Origin: Parvivirga hydrogeniphila
GTDB lineage: Bacteria > Actinomycetota > Coriobacteriia > Anaerosomatales > Anaerosomataceae
NCBI RefSeq assembly: GCF_023371205.1
Contig: NZ_JAMCCO010000002.1
Span: forward strand, 461,744 to 525,743
Direction: 5' to 3'
Length of the DNA stretch: 64,000 nucleotides
Part shown: positions 63,122 to 64,000 of the stretch, piece by piece
How the letters are laid out: every line of letters begins with the position of its first letter
Numbering within the stretch: position 1 is the stretch's first letter
Position numbers and translations under genes: made by a program
The notes under the pieces: generated by a model
Told to the model about the DNA's origin: nothing
Databases searched by the model: none
The model's input: the letters and a program-made list of their open reading frames with translations, nothing else

Positions 63122-64000
63122 GCCTGCTGCCCCTCGTCGGCAGCGGCCGCGCTGGGGTCGTTCTCGCCTGCGAACACGCCGATCCGGATGTCGAGCATCT
63201 CCTTGGCCATCTCGCGGAGCTTGTACTTCTGGATCTTGCCGGACGCGGTCATCGGGAACTCGTCGACGAAGAACACGTACTTCGGCGCCTTGTAGCGCGC
63301 GATGCGCGCGCGGGCGTACTCCTGCACGTCCTCCTCGGTGATGTCCGCTCCGGGCGCCTTCTTGATGAACGCGCCGACCACCTCGCCGTACTTCGCGTCC
63401 GGCACACCCACCACCTGCACGTCTTGGACGCCCGGCATCGTGTAGAGGAACTCCTCGATCTCGCGCGGGTAGATGTTCTCGCCGCCGCGGATGATCATGT
63501 CCTTGATGCGGCCGGTGATGCGGTAGTAGCCCTCCTCGTCGACGGTCCCCAGGTCGCCCGAGTGCAGCCATCCGTCCTTGTCGATGGCGGCGGCCGTCGC
63601 CTCGGGCATCTTGTAGTAGCCCTTCATCACGTTGTAGCCGCGGCAGCACAGCTCGCCAGGGACGTTCGGCGGGCACTCCTCGCCGGTCTCCGGATCGACG
63701 ACTTTCACTTCGATCTCGGGCAAGGCGCGACCGACGGTCTCCACCCGGCGCTCGATCGGGTCGTCGGTGGAGGTCTGCGTGAACACCGGCGACGCCTCAG
63801 TGAGCCCGTACGCGATGGTGATCTCCGGGCAGTGCATGCGGTCCATGACCTGCTTCATCGTCTCGATCGGGCACGGAGAGCCTGCCATGATGCCGGTGCG
63901 CAGGCTCGACAGGTCGAACATGTCGAACATCGGGTGCGCCAGCTCGGCGATGAACATCGTAGGCACGCCGTAGACCGCCGTACACCGCTCCTTCTGGATC
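63118..64000 (-). CDS. AMP-forming acyl-CoA ligase (5'-partial)
   Basis: The frame stays open to the window edge (residues [17 protein letters not shown]), so the N-terminal half is outside. Visible: [17 protein letters not shown] (AMP-binding), [18 protein letters not shown] (adenylate site Asp), [20 protein letters not shown] and the C-terminal catalytic Lys in [13 protein letters not shown]. Medium/long-chain fatty or aryl acid type. It is coupled to porC, which hints that it supplies or uses CoA esters linked to the oxidoreductase. Confidence 0.93.
   Translation of the reverse strand, partial: IQKERCTAVYGVPTMFIAELAHPMFDMFDLSSLRTGIMAGSPCPIETMKQVMDRMHCPEITIAYGLTEASPVFTQTSTDDPIERRVETVGRALPEIEVKVVDPETGEECPPNVPGELCCRGYNVMKGYYKMPEATAAAIDKDGWLHSGDLGTVDEEGYYRITGRIKDMIIRGGENIYPREIEEFLYTMPGVQDVQVVGVPDAKYGEVVGAFIKKAPGADITEEDVQEYARARIARYKAPKYVFFVDEFPMTASGKIQKYKLREMAKEMLDIRIGVFAGENDPSAAAADEGQQA

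Noticed and set aside
1..64000. CRISPR arrays, insertion sequences, prophage or rRNA
   Set aside because: No regularly spaced repeats, transposase or integrase motifs, or rRNA-like stretches were seen.

Overview
The window is a very GC-rich bacterial chromosome segment with dense, mostly operonic genes. Many genes start with GTG, and many same-strand neighbours overlap by 4 bp (ATGA or GTGA). I see no insertion sequences, phage genes, CRISPR arrays or rRNA. Several traits together suggest an anaerobic, Gram-positive-type, high-GC lineage: a V-type ATPase, an electron-bifurcating Nfn pair, a four-subunit pyruvate-type ferredoxin oxidoreductase, a large secreted multihaem cytochrome, several CwlO/PcsB-like wall proteins, and a Bacillus-like abrB/metG/tatD/yabE/ksgA/veg/ispE/spoVG/glmU/prs/ctc/pth gene order. 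My best guess is a deep-branching Coriobacteriia/OPB41-type actinobacterium. This is inference from gene content, not a phylogeny.

Layout. 1-3381: 3' part of a 12-haem-motif extracellular cytochrome with a propeller-like region. 3477-7396: NlpC/P60 wall hydrolase, then tldD-tldE. 7393-16473 (minus): complete V-type ATPase operon in the order G/H-I-K-E-C-F-A-B-x-D, where x is an unrecognised 70-residue membrane protein. 16607-20625: CapA-like protein with a degenerate M23-like partner, DUF951, and the ACT/UPF0210 pair. 20626-26341: a cell-surface module made of an 891-aa NEW3-type secreted protein, two small secreted beta-rich proteins, a membrane-anchored DUF916-like protein and a LytTR response regulator. 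26454-30199: NfnB-NfnA, ApbE, DUF4870. 30331-46579: M23 endopeptidase, the Bacillus-like housekeeping block with tRNA-Gln, abrB, rsmI, a membrane protein, a DUF362 ferredoxin and a ROK kinase. 46656-57153: signalling and envelope block (ImmA-like protein lacking its catalytic Glu, HEAT-repeat protein, degenerate HD-GYP protein, lipoprotein, coiled-coil protein, two-component system, coiled-coil secreted protein, PAS histidine kinase). 57154-58018: a broken lipoprotein gene and tRNA-Phe. 58081-64000: M20 peptidase, tautomerase, hemerythrin, then the porC-D-A-B operon behind an acyl-CoA ligase that runs off the window.

The most interesting signal is regulatory. Three genes of the surface module (20775, 23656, 24262) each have a sigma-28/SigD/WhiG-like -10 octamer (RCCGATAY). 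In all three a shared 12-mer TRCCGYTCRTCA starts exactly 60 nt upstream of that octamer. Two more promoters of the same sigma class, without the 12-mer, precede the HEAT/HD-GYP operon (47248-47275) and the PAS histidine kinase (57249-57276, minus). This looks like one alternative-sigma regulon linking a secreted surface system to signalling genes, with an additional activator on the surface genes.
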